From positions 1-6,911 of the forward strand of contig DAOWEF010000074.1 of assembly GCA_030638665.1 (NCBI GenBank): a stretch of 6,911 nt of DNA, in the 5' to 3' direction. This document shows positions 1 to 6,411 of the stretch, piece by piece; positions within the stretch are counted from its first letter, which is position 1, and the number at the start of each line of letters is the position of its first letter. The translations under genes were made by a program, and so were the position numbers. This DNA is from Dehalococcoidia bacterium. GTDB lineage: Bacteria; Chloroflexota; Dehalococcoidia; E44-bin15. Below the pieces are notes generated by a model, which saw only the letters and a program-made list of their open reading frames with translations, made no database searches and had not been told where the DNA came from.

Positions 1-11
1 GCAGGTTCGTA

Positions 12-38
12 AGGGACCCTCGCTGGGCTTTTTTATTT
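12..38 (+). terminator. Possible truncated terminator or leader hairpin before the transporter operon
   Basis: A GC-rich stretch (CCCTCGCTGGGC) runs into a six-T tract just ahead of the permease gene. Within the window only a weak stem (CCC/GGG with a five-base loop) can form. A better left arm, such as GCCCAGCG, would lie left of position 1. It may end an upstream gene, or end a regulatory leader such as a molybdenum-cofactor-type riboswitch. The sequence present does not decide between these. Confidence 0.25.
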
Positions 39-59
39 GCGTGAGAGAGGAGACATTAG

Positions 60-896
60 ATGGTAGCGAACGAGAGAACCGGTGATAGCAGTAGAGTGAG
101 AAACATCCTGCGATGGGCTGTGCAGCGTAGGTTGACTATCACTTTTTTCCTTCTGGGGATGGTTATCCTGCTCTTCATCTTCATCCCCCTGGGCAAGATG
201 ATCTTCTCCTCAAGCCCGGCGACACTGTGGGATACCCTGCTTGAGGGGGAGGTGAGGAGTGCCATCTGGCTCAGCATTTACACCGCGCTAATCGCTACGG
301 CGGTGGGGCTTGTTCTGGGGGTGCCCCTGGCCTATTTCCTGGCGCGCCACAGTTTCCCCGGGAAGAGGTTGGTGGAGGCGCTCATCGATGTTCCCATTGT
401 GGTGCCCCACATCGCCGCCGGTATTGCCCTGCTCTTCGTCTTTGGCAAAGGTTTCTTCGTGGGCAGCGCCTTTGATGCTATCGGCATCGATTTCGTATTT
501 GCGGTCCCCGGAATCATTATCGCCATGATCTTTGTGAGCGTCCCCTTTCTCATCGACTCGGCGAAGCAGGGGTTTGAGAAGGTGGACGTCAGGTTGGAGA
601 AGGTGGCCCGCACCCTGGGCGCTTCGCCCTGGCAAACCTTCTTCAGGGTATCGCTGCCCCTGGCCAGAAGGAGCATCGCTGGCGGCTCGGTGATGATGTG
701 GGCGCGGAGCATAAGCGAGTTCGGGGCGGTGCTGGTCCTGGCCTCACACCCCAAGATCGCCCCCATTCTGGTCTATGACCGCCTGGAGGAATATGGCCTC
801 GACTACGCACTGCCCGTGGCCACCCTGCTCATCATCATATGCATTGGCATATTCGTGGTGCTGCGGACTATTGCCTATCGGGGGGAGCGGGCATGA
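60..896 (+). CDS. wtpB: Tungstate/molybdate ABC transporter permease (WtpB/ModB-like)
   Basis: This 278-residue protein is the membrane subunit of an oxyanion importer, moving tungstate or molybdate across the cytoplasmic membrane. After a charged cytoplasmic N-terminus, about six hydrophobic helices are visible, near residues 26-44, 69-95, 108-130, 147-168, 209-228 and 251-271. The EAA loop that docks on the ATPase is clear at about residues 180-202 (EKVARTLGASPWQTFFRVSLP). The segment VPHIAAGIALLF is typical of molybdate/tungstate/sulfate permeases. The ATG at 60 follows a good ribosome site (GAGAGGAG, about 7 bp spacing). The stop overlaps the ATPase start as ATGA, so translation is probably coupled. 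The family call is firm. The WtpB rather than ModB or TupB name rests mainly on the neighbouring WtpA-type binding protein. Confidence 0.9.
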   Translation: MVANERTGDSSRVRNILRWAVQRRLTITFFLLGMVILLFIFIPLGKMIFSSSPATLWDTLLEGEVRSAIWLSIYTALIATAVGLVLGVPLAYFLARHSFPGKRLVEALIDVPIVVPHIAAGIALLFVFGKGFFVGSAFDAIGIDFVFAVPGIIIAMIFVSVPFLIDSAKQGFEKVDVRLEKVARTLGASPWQTFFRVSLPLARRSIAGGSVMMWARSISEFGAVLVLASHPKIAPILVYDRLEEYGLDYALPVATLLIIICIGIFVVLRTIAYRGERA

Positions 897-1939
897 TCGA
901 GATAAAGAAGCTGACGGTGAATCTGGGGGACTTCCTCCTCGATGGGATCGATCTCGGGGTGGACAAGGGGGAGTACTTCATCATCCTGGGGCCCACCGGG
1001 GCAGGGAAGACGGTGCTCCTTGAGGCCATCGCCGGGCTTCACCCCATAAAGATGGGGGAAATCTGGCTCGATGGGAGGGAGGTTACCAAGCTCGAGCCGG
1101 AGAAACGGGGGATCGGGTTTGTCTATCAGGATTACGCTCTCTTTCCCCACCTCACGGTAAAGGGTAACCTTCTCTTCGGGCTGAAGCAGAGGAAGTGGCC
1201 AAAGGAGGAGAGGGGCAGGGTAATGGAGTGGCTGGCCGAGCTTCTAGGGATCACCCCGCTTCTGGAGCGAAGCACCGATACCTTAAGCGGCGGGGAGCGG
1301 CAGAAGGTGGCCCTGGCCCGCGCCCTCAGCACCAGCCCGCAGGTGCTTCTCCTCGACGAGCCCTTGAGCGCCCTCGACCCGCAGCACCGGGAGGGGGTGC
1401 AGCAGGAACTGAGGCAGATCCACCGGCGTCTCAAGCAGACGATCATCCATGTGACCCATGACTTCGAGGAGGCGATTGCCCTGGGCGACCGGATCGCCGT
1501 TCTAGGCGCAGGACACATCCTTCAAATCGGGACCCCGGAAGAGATCTTCCGCCAGCCCAACTCGGAATTTGTCGCCCGCTTCGCCATGACGCGCAATATC
1601 TTCACCGGGGAGGTGCGCGGGGGCGATGGCGGGCCGGCGATCATTGCCGTCGGGGGCACGCAGTTCGAGGTGGTGAGCGAGCTCCGGGGGCGGCTCCATG
1701 CCTCCCTGCGTCCCGAGGACATCCTCGTCTCCAGGGAGCCTCTCATCTCTAGCGCCCGGAACTCGCTCAGGGGCACTATTACCCGTATCGCCGACCGCGG
1801 GGCGACCCTCTATCTCACGGTGAGCACCCCGCCGGATTTCGTATGCCTGGTCACCCGCCGTTCCTTTGAGGAACTGGGCCTCGCTGAGGGTGGGGAGGTT
1901 TATGTAACCTTCAAAGCATCAGCGGTCCATATCTTTTAG
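893..1939 (+). CDS. wtpC: Tungstate/molybdate ABC transporter ATP-binding protein (WtpC/ModC-like)
   Basis: This is a 348-residue cytoplasmic ATPase that powers the importer. It has Walker A GPTGAGKT (residues 33-40), Q-loop Gln79, signature LSGGE (131-135), Walker B VLLLDEP (151-157), D-loop SALD and switch His189. A C-terminal TOBE/MOP-like domain occupies about residues 285-346, beginning SSARNSLRGTI, as in ModC-type ATPases. That domain can bind the oxyanion and trans-inhibit transport in relatives, which is known for the family but not shown here. The frame stays open upstream to an ATG at 839. The ATG at 893 is preferred because it overlaps the permease stop, follows GGGGGAGCGG, and starts at the usual strand MIEIKKLTV. 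All catalytic motifs are intact. Confidence 0.92.
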   Translation: MIEIKKLTVNLGDFLLDGIDLGVDKGEYFIILGPTGAGKTVLLEAIAGLHPIKMGEIWLDGREVTKLEPEKRGIGFVYQDYALFPHLTVKGNLLFGLKQRKWPKEERGRVMEWLAELLGITPLLERSTDTLSGGERQKVALARALSTSPQVLLLDEPLSALDPQHREGVQQELRQIHRRLKQTIIHVTHDFEEAIALGDRIAVLGAGHILQIGTPEEIFRQPNSEFVARFAMTRNIFTGEVRGGDGGPAIIAVGGTQFEVVSELRGRLHASLRPEDILVSREPLISSARNSLRGTITRIADRGATLYLTVSTPPDFVCLVTRRSFEELGLAEGGEVYVTFKASAVHIF

Positions 1940-1952
1940 CGAGGGGATTTGG

Positions 1953-2978
1953 ATGAAGAAAGCAGCATTATTCGTGGTGGCGCTGGCGCTGGTGGCCAGC
2001 GCCTGCGCCTCTCAGCCGGGCCTCGTCGCCTTTCATGCCGGGAGCCTTTCGGTGCCCTTCGACAAGCTGGCGGAGGAATTCGAGGAGCAAAACCCGGGAG
2101 TAACGGTGGTCACCGAATCGGCGGGGAGCCGCACCACCATAAGAAAGGTGACCGAGCTGGGCAAGCCGGGTGACATCGTCGGCTCTGCCGATTATGGGGC
2201 CATCGAGGAGCTGATGTTCCCCGAATTCGCCGACTGGTATATTAGCTTTGCCACCAACGAGATGGTGATCGCCTACCGGGATGACGCTCCCTTCGCTGAC
2301 GACATAAGAAACGGCGAGCGCACATGGTATGATGTCCTCATCAATGAGGATGTGAAGTATGGTCACTCCGACCCCGATGTCGACCCCTGCGGCTATCGGT
2401 CGTTGATGGTGTGCCAGTTAGCCCAAGGGTACTACTATGATGAGGCCGGCGAATTCGGCCTGACCCCCGATGCCAACGCTGCCGACCTTTATGGCGCTCT
2501 TATTCCCATACCGGAAAGCGGCACAGAAATGGACCGGGGCAGAGCCGGGGGTGATTGGGGGGAGATAGTAAAGCCCAAGGAGACCGATCTTCTCTACCTG
2601 CTCGAGTCCGGGGACCTGGACTACGCCTTTGAATATCGCTCCGTAGCCATACAGCACGAAGTCAAATATTTTGAGCTTCCTGACGAGATAGACCTCTCAA
2701 GCATTGATTTTGCCGATTTCTATGCCACCGCTGAGGTGGGGGTAACCGGCAGGGAGCCGGGAACAACAACCACCCTGACCGGAGCACCAATCGTCTATGG
2801 GGTCACCATCCCCAGTAATGCCCCCCACCCTGAGCGGGCGATAGATTTCCTGGAGCTGATGCTTGGCCCGCAGGGGCGGGCGATAATAGAGAGCTGCGGT
2901 CAGTCACCTATCGTGCCGGCGATCGCCAGCGACCGGGATAAAATTCCCCAGGGGCTCAGGGAGTTTGTTGCCGAATAA
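1953..2978 (+). CDS. wtpA: Tungstate/molybdate-binding lipoprotein (WtpA-like)
   Basis: This 341-residue extracytoplasmic protein would capture tungstate or molybdate and deliver it to the permease. The N-terminus is a lipoprotein signal (hydrophobic residues 4-15, lipobox ASAC, lipidated Cys18). WtpA hallmarks follow in order: HAGSLSVPF (28-36), ESAGSRTTIRKVTELGK (55-71), GSADY (77-81), ADWYISFATNEMVIAY (93-108), YGHSDPDVDPCGYRSLM (136-152) and DYAFEYRSVA (223-232). In archaeal WtpA structures two carboxylates complete an octahedral metal site. Asp145 and Glu228 are the likely counterparts, and Ser31 and Ser59 likely contact the oxyanion. A GAGGGG ribosome site at 1941-1946 supports the ATG at 1953. 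It lies last in the operon, 13 bp after the ATPase, and its stop abuts the convergent MTHFR gene. Tungstate versus molybdate preference cannot be told from sequence. Confidence 0.92.
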   Translation: MKKAALFVVALALVASACASQPGLVAFHAGSLSVPFDKLAEEFEEQNPGVTVVTESAGSRTTIRKVTELGKPGDIVGSADYGAIEELMFPEFADWYISFATNEMVIAYRDDAPFADDIRNGERTWYDVLINEDVKYGHSDPDVDPCGYRSLMVCQLAQGYYYDEAGEFGLTPDANAADLYGALIPIPESGTEMDRGRAGGDWGEIVKPKETDLLYLLESGDLDYAFEYRSVAIQHEVKYFELPDEIDLSSIDFADFYATAEVGVTGREPGTTTTLTGAPIVYGVTIPSNAPHPERAIDFLELMLGPQGRAIIESCGQSPIVPAIASDRDKIPQGLREFVAE

Positions 2979-3911
2979 CTAATCTGATAGCTGAGGGCGG
3001 GGCAGCAGCCCGGCCTTCTCACAGATCTCGGCTACCGCCTCCTCCCATTCTATGGCCATTAAGTGAATCCCGGCCACGCCCTCGATCTGGCGCACCTGGT
3101 TAATGATATCCACACAGAGGTCGATGCCCACCCTCTTGGCCTCGCCCTTGGGGGCGCTGGCCATGCGCTCTACTACCTCATCGGGGACGTCCATGCCCGG
3201 AACCCTGGTCTTCATATACCGGGCTGCTCCTGCCGATTTTATCGGTGCCACACCGGCAAGGATATATACCTTTTTATGCAGTCCCCGCTGGCGCACCGCC
3301 TCCATCCACCTGGCAAACCTCTCCACATTATAGATGATCTGGGTCTGAATGAAGTCGGCCCCCGCCGCCACCTTCTTGGCAAGGCGAATTACCCGAAAGT
3401 CAAAGGGGTCGGCAAAGGGGTTAGCGGCTGCCCCGATGAAGAGGCTTGGTGACACGGAGATCTCATCGCCGGACTGAAACTTCTTCTCATCGCGCATATT
3501 TTTCGCCATTTGAAGGAGCTGGATACCATCTATATCGAAGACACCCTTAGCCTGAGGATGGTTGCCAAAGATCTGATGGTCCCCGGTGAGGCAGAGGAGA
3601 TTCTTCATCCCCAGGGCTGACACGCCCAATATATCCATCTGAAGGGCGATCCTGTTTCGGTCGCGGCATGTCATCTGAACCGTGGGCTCAAGCCCCTCAC
3701 TCATACCGATGAGGCATGCCGCCCAGCTTGCCATGCGGACGATAGCTGTCTGGCCATCGGTAACGTTGACGGCGTCAACATAGCCTTTGAGCAGCCTCGC
3801 CTTCTCCCTGATCACCTCAGGGTCAGCGCTTTGCGGGGGGCCGAGCTCACCGGTGACGGCAAAGGCTCCGCTTTCCAAGACCCTCTCTAGATTGCTCCTT
3901 GCTTTCATCAT
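2979..3911 (-). CDS. metF: Methylenetetrahydrofolate reductase (MetF family)
   Basis: This 310-residue cytoplasmic flavoprotein of the MTHFR TIM-barrel family reduces 5,10-methylene- to 5-methyltetrahydrofolate. That step belongs to methionine synthesis and to the methyl branch of the acetyl-CoA pathway. Seen in order: VTGELGPP with the likely catalytic Glu22 (19-26), VNVTDGQTA (49-57), TVQMTCRDRNR (77-87), NLLCLTGDH (104-112), GADFIQTQIIYN (184-195) and ILAGVAPIKS (217-226). The length suits the short bacterial/acetogen form without a regulatory domain. No MetV-type zinc partner gene lies beside it in this window. Two ATGs (3911 and 3908) stand in tandem behind a cramped AGG. The upstream gene on this strand is the CNB paralog, 44 bp away, so cotranscription is likely. 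The other end abuts wtpA convergently with no spacer. Confidence 0.9.
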   Translation of the reverse strand: MMKARSNLERVLESGAFAVTGELGPPQSADPEVIREKARLLKGYVDAVNVTDGQTAIVRMASWAACLIGMSEGLEPTVQMTCRDRNRIALQMDILGVSALGMKNLLCLTGDHQIFGNHPQAKGVFDIDGIQLLQMAKNMRDEKKFQSGDEISVSPSLFIGAAANPFADPFDFRVIRLAKKVAAGADFIQTQIIYNVERFARWMEAVRQRGLHKKVYILAGVAPIKSAGAARYMKTRVPGMDVPDEVVERMASAPKGEAKRVGIDLCVDIINQVRQIEGVAGIHLMAIEWEEAVAEICEKAGLLPRPQLSD

Positions 3912-3955
3912 CCTGTCTCGCTTGGGAAAAGTAAATCTGTTTCTGGCTTCTGTCG

Positions 3956-4420
3956 CTAGCGTTGAAATAGGCGCACGTTCATTCTGATACGCCTGAGCCT
4001 CGAGTGTACTACGTCTGCCATCCTTGCCATCACTCTATAGCCCAGATAGGGGTCATCCTTCAGTAAAGTATAAAAGCGCCTCCCATCTATGATGATCACC
4101 CTGACCGGCTCCAAGGCCCTTGCCGTCAGGATATATACAGGGGTTCCCCCGACTGCGGACCAGCCACAGATCTGCCCCCTGCTCAGCGTGTCCACCGTTA
4201 CCTGTTTCCCCATACCAGGGGTGGGGGAAAGGCTGATCTCCATGGCCACTTTCCCTATTTCGATAATGTAAAGGTTCTCGGCCGCGCTGCCCTCGGTGAA
4301 CAGGGCTGTTCCCTTTTCATAGACCTCCGCACGAGCCAGCGCCGCTACCTTTTCTAGCTCCTCATCGGTTAGCCCATTAAATAGCTCGGAGCTTGCCAGA
4401 ACCTCTTTAATCGTGGCCTC
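3956..4420 (-). CDS. CNB-fold protein, tandem paralog with lost ATG (possible pseudogene)
   Basis: The frame is open across the whole length of the neighbouring CNB gene: 154 codons ending in TAG at 3956. It aligns without gaps over roughly the first 145 residues. Shared blocks include IKEVLASSELFNGLTDEELEK (4-24) and CGWSAV (85-90). The position matching the paralog's ATG reads GAG (4420-4418), and no ATG, GTG or TTG occurs in frame until GTG at 4249, inside the domain. Possible starts are: the ATT at 4411, 5 bp after a perfect AGGAGG; the ATG at 4448, if one base is gained or lost; the GTG at 4249, giving a truncated 97-residue product; or none, making it a pseudogene. The fold is a single cyclic-nucleotide-binding-type beta barrel with no helix-turn-helix. 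It lies between its paralog and metF on the same strand. Its function is unknown. Confidence 0.6.
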   Translation of the reverse strand, partial: EATIKEVLASSELFNGLTDEELEKVAALARAEVYEKGTALFTEGSAAENLYIIEIGKVAMEISLSPTPGMGKQVTVDTLSRGQICGWSAVGGTPVYILTARALEPVRVIIIDGRRFYTLLKDDPYLGYRVMARMADVVHSRLRRIRMNVRLFQR

Positions 4421-4924
4421 CTGTCTTCCCTTTTTCCACCAAAATCATGAATTCAATTCCATCGGCGTTCAGTACCGCAGCCAGAGGGGTGTTTAGGCCA
4501 ACAGCGCCCTTTTAATACTCCTCACCCTCGATGACGCTACCTGTACCACACATTCCATCACTTTAAAGCCTATTTCGTGGTTCTTATTAAATAGAGCAAG
4601 TAAGCGCTCGCCATCTATGGCGATCACCCTGACCGGCTCCACGGCCCTTGCCGTCATGATATACACACGGGAGCCGACAACTGCGGACCAACCACAGGAC
4701 CCTCCCGGGGGAATAATCTCCGTCAACGTGTCTTGCTCTAACCCGGGGTAAACGGGAAGTCTCATCTCCATGCTTATTTTGCCTTCAGCGACAATGTATA
4801 GCTCCTTGGCCGTTGTGCTCTCGTCGAACACACTGAGTCCCGCTGCATAGGTCTCCTCCCGACTCAGCGCGGCTACCTTTTCCAGTTCCTCATCGGTTAG
4901 CCCATTAAATAGCTCGGAGCTTGC
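4359..4924. repeat. Tandem duplication trace: 38-bp identical blocks 528 bp apart
   Basis: Positions 4359-4396 and 4887-4924 are identical over 38 bp, starting TCCTCATCGGTTAGCC, and lie exactly 528 bp apart, the same offset as the aligned gene starts. A second strongly similar block lies at about 4084-4136 and 4612-4664 (GATCACCCTGACCGGCTCCA in both). The two CNB genes therefore arose by tandem duplication. Identity without synonymous change in these blocks, against clear divergence elsewhere, suggests local gene conversion or strong constraint. Confidence 0.85.
4417..4422 (-). promoter_or_regulatory. Perfect Shine-Dalgarno (AGGAGG) ahead of an ATT codon
   Basis: AGGAGG stands exactly where the first paralog has its ATG: GACAG-GAG-GCC here against GACAG-ATG-GCC there. 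It is followed after 5 bp by in-frame ATT AAA GAG. It may serve a rare ATT start, or be a by-product of losing the ATG. A 13-codon out-of-frame ORF (ATG at 4448) ends in a TAA that overlaps this ATT. Confidence 0.45.
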
Positions 4925-4948
4925 AAGAACCTCTTTTATCGAGGCCAT
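4493..4948 (-). CDS. Stand-alone cyclic-nucleotide-binding (Crp/Fnr N-domain-like) protein
   Basis: This 151-residue soluble protein is a single CNB-fold domain. It opens with the usual helix (SELFNGLTDEELEKVAAL, 11-28), then beta strands including ELYIVAEGKISMEM (49-62), and ends with helices at about residues 113-150. The length leaves no room for the DNA-binding winged helix of Crp/Fnr regulators, so it is not itself a classical transcription factor. The phosphate-binding cassette, normally with a GE pair and an Arg-Ser/Thr-Ala triad, reads GGSCGWSAVVGSRVYIMTARA (82-102). The Glu is absent and Cys85 and Trp87 are conserved in the paralog, so cAMP binding is doubtful. The ATG at 4948 follows GAGAGGGG at short spacing, and a strong promoter lies just upstream. 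It may sense a ligand or act through a partner; no function is known. Confidence 0.82.
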   Translation of the reverse strand: MASIKEVLASSELFNGLTDEELEKVAALSREETYAAGLSVFDESTTAKELYIVAEGKISMEMRLPVYPGLEQDTLTEIIPPGGSCGWSAVVGSRVYIMTARAVEPVRVIAIDGERLLALFNKNHEIGFKVMECVVQVASSRVRSIKRALLA

Positions 4949-4975
4949 CTGTCCCCTCTCCCTAACAATTTGAAT

Positions 4976-5004
4976 ATTATACAGTTATCATCCTGCAGTG
5001 TCCA
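4976..5004 (-). promoter_or_regulatory. Strong sigma70-type promoter for the CNB/metF genes
   Basis: On the minus strand, TGGACA (5004-4999, five of six to consensus) is followed by a 17-bp spacer and a perfect TATAAT (4981-4976) preceded by TG. The predicted start is near 4969, leaving about 20 nt of leader before the CNB ATG at 4948. A CCTGC/GCAGG inverted repeat (arms 4992-4996 and 5011-5015) surrounds the -35 box and could be an operator. Confidence 0.7.
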
Positions 5005-5049
5005 GGCGCCGCAGGAGGTAAATTGAGATTAGGTAATTCATACGGATGA

Positions 5050-5077
5050 ACTGTAAATAAACTGGCCTGCTTGTCAA
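5050..5077 (-). promoter_or_regulatory. Second candidate promoter upstream of the CNB gene
   Basis: On the minus strand, TTGACA (5077-5072, perfect) is followed by 16 bp and TACAGT (5055-5050, four of six). It overlaps the yjbQ stop by a few bases. A TTCAT-ACGG-ATGAA inverted repeat (5037-5050) sits right at its -10 box. It may be a regulated second start, or chance similarity. Confidence 0.35.
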
Positions 5078-5078
5078 A

Positions 5079-5495
5079 CTATTCGCCCATGATCTGCAGC
5101 ACGATCTCCCTGGAGCGAGGGCGATTATCGAAATCCGCTACTATAATCTGTTGCCAGGTGCCCAGAAGGAGGGTTTTATCGGTGAAGGGCACTACTAAAG
5201 AGGGGCCGAGGAGGGAAGCTCTCACATGAGAGTGCCCATTGCCATCCCCCCAGCGGCGGTCATGCTGGTAGGGGATGTTCCTGGGGACAGTGCGATCCCA
5301 CATACCTTGAAAATCGCTTACTAGCCCCGATTCGTACTCGATGGTGGAGATGCCAGCCGTCGAGCCGCTAATAAACAGGGTCACCGTGCCCGCATTGACG
5401 CCTGAGTCCAAAACCTCCTGCATTACCTGAGCGGTAATGTCAATGAGGTCACATTCTCCACTGGTTCGAATACCGATTTTCTTGGTAACCACCAT
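5079..5495 (-). CDS. yjbQ: YjbQ/UPF0047 family protein
   Basis: This is a 138-residue cytoplasmic protein of the UPF0047 (YjbQ) family. E. coli YjbQ has weak thiamine-phosphate synthase activity; the true role of the family is unsettled. Family marks in order: DITAQVMQEVLDSGVNAGTV (19-38), the STAGI core (45-49, an HTTA-like motif), His78, the metal-site-like stretch DGNGHSHVRASLLGPS (84-99), and LLGTWQQI (110-117) with a following Asp and Arg-rich tail. The ATG at 5495 is chosen over the GTG at 5504 because AAGGGGG then sits at a normal spacing of about 8 bp, while the GTG is inside that ribosome site. The gene follows pyrK by 27 bp on the same strand and is probably cotranscribed. No thiamine gene or TPP riboswitch is visible nearby. 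Confidence 0.88.
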   Translation of the reverse strand: MVVTKKIGIRTSGECDLIDITAQVMQEVLDSGVNAGTVTLFISGSTAGISTIEYESGLVSDFQGMWDRTVPRNIPYQHDRRWGDGNGHSHVRASLLGPSLVVPFTDKTLLLGTWQQIIVADFDNRPRSREIVLQIMGE

Positions 5496-5522
5496 ATTTA
5501 TCACCCCCTTTTTCGCCTGCGG

Positions 5523-6317
5523 TTACCTAATGAGGTCGGTTAACTCAAATATGGGTCCGTCTTGACACACTAGCTTCAAGCCTCGTTTGGTTTCAATAGC
5601 GCAGCCGGCGCAGCCACCGAATCCACAGCCCATCCTCGCCTCCATGGAGACCTGGACCGATTTATCCTTCAGCCAGTCTATGCTCGCCATCGCTTCGTAC
5701 ATTGCGAGCTGGCCGCAGGCGAAGATTTGATCGGGACCGGTAAGGTAGTCGGCGTCAACGGCAGTGAGATCGACTACATGATCGCGGTCGGCCAGGAGAT
5801 CGGTTACCATGCCCTGTTTGCCCAGCGAGCCATCCTCAGTAGTAATCTCAACCGCCAATATACCTGGCGTCAAATTATTGAAAGGATAGACCTTGTCGGC
5901 TGTTTTAGCCCCTGTAAGCACGGTTACATGCCGGCCATCGGCTGCGGCTTTTTCGGCAAGGAAAATAAGGGGGGCAATCCCGATGCCCCCGGCAACCAGG
6001 AGCAGCTTTTGAGAGTGAACATCGAAACCTCGCCCCAGTGGCCCCAGAAGATCGAGCCTCTCCCCCGCTTTGCGCTGGGCGAGCCAATCTGTGCCCCGCC
6101 CGACCACCTCGAAGAGGAGGGCCAGCGCCCCGTTTTCCACCACGCGGTGAATGCTCAACGGACGCCTCAGCAGTGGGTCATGGTCTTCACTGGTGCGCAC
6201 CATGACAAACTGGCCCGGCTGAGCAGCACCGGCGATCTGGGGGGCCTCGGCCCACAAAAGATGGACGCCGGGCATGATCTCCTCATTGGAGAGGACAGGG
6301 GCGATGATCTGCTTCAA
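5523..6317 (-). CDS. pyrK: Dihydroorotate dehydrogenase electron-transfer subunit PyrK
   Basis: This 264-residue flavin/iron-sulfur subunit passes electrons from PyrD, which oxidises dihydroorotate in pyrimidine synthesis, to NAD+. Seen in order: PGQFVMVR (34-41), FAD motif RRPLSI (51-56), NAD-site GGIGIAP (110-116), TEDGS (160-164), FACGQ (199-203), and the 2Fe-2S ligands Cys231, Cys236, Cys239 and Cys251 in the usual C-x4-C-x2-C-x11-C pattern. The start is TTG at 6317 with AAGG about 7 bp upstream; the N-terminus MKQIIAPVLSNEE matches the usual beginning of the family, while the first ATG would remove it. No pyrD follows; the next gene is yjbQ. The upstream neighbour is the carB remnant, so a pyrimidine operon seems to have been broken here. 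The protein itself looks intact. Confidence 0.92.
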   Translation of the reverse strand: MKQIIAPVLSNEEIMPGVHLLWAEAPQIAGAAQPGQFVMVRTSEDHDPLLRRPLSIHRVVENGALALLFEVVGRGTDWLAQRKAGERLDLLGPLGRGFDVHSQKLLLVAGGIGIAPLIFLAEKAAADGRHVTVLTGAKTADKVYPFNNLTPGILAVEITTEDGSLGKQGMVTDLLADRDHVVDLTAVDADYLTGPDQIFACGQLAMYEAMASIDWLKDKSVQVSMEARMGCGFGGCAGCAIETKRGLKLVCQDGPIFELTDLIR

Positions 6318-6411
6318 CTAAGCACCTTTTTCGTTCTCTCCATACTCTCTATTTTATTTCCGACCTTTAAATACTCCCGAAGGGGCTTGACTAAGGATGT
6401 TTGCTCTTCAC

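Noticed and set aside
3063..3452. Plus-strand open frame of 129 codons
   Set aside because: It is antisense to metF, whose motifs and full family length are intact on the minus strand.
4450..4492. Open frame between the two CNB genes as a separate small gene
   Set aside because: It opens just after a stop and spans about 33 codons, with its only ATG 14 codons before the end. I found no family likeness, so it is treated only as a possible leader of the second CNB copy.
3956..4948. CNB proteins as full Crp/Fnr transcription factors
   Set aside because: Both end about 40 residues after the barrel, leaving no room for the winged helix. No helix-turn-helix frame follows in any reading frame.
5011..5050. 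Perfect AGGAGG followed by TTG on the plus strand
   Set aside because: The frame stops after eight codons, and the site sits in the minus-strand control region, so it is probably coincidental.
5496..5522. TPP riboswitch ahead of yjbQ
   Set aside because: Only 27 bp separate pyrK and yjbQ, which is too short for a riboswitch, and no conserved thi-box sequence is present.
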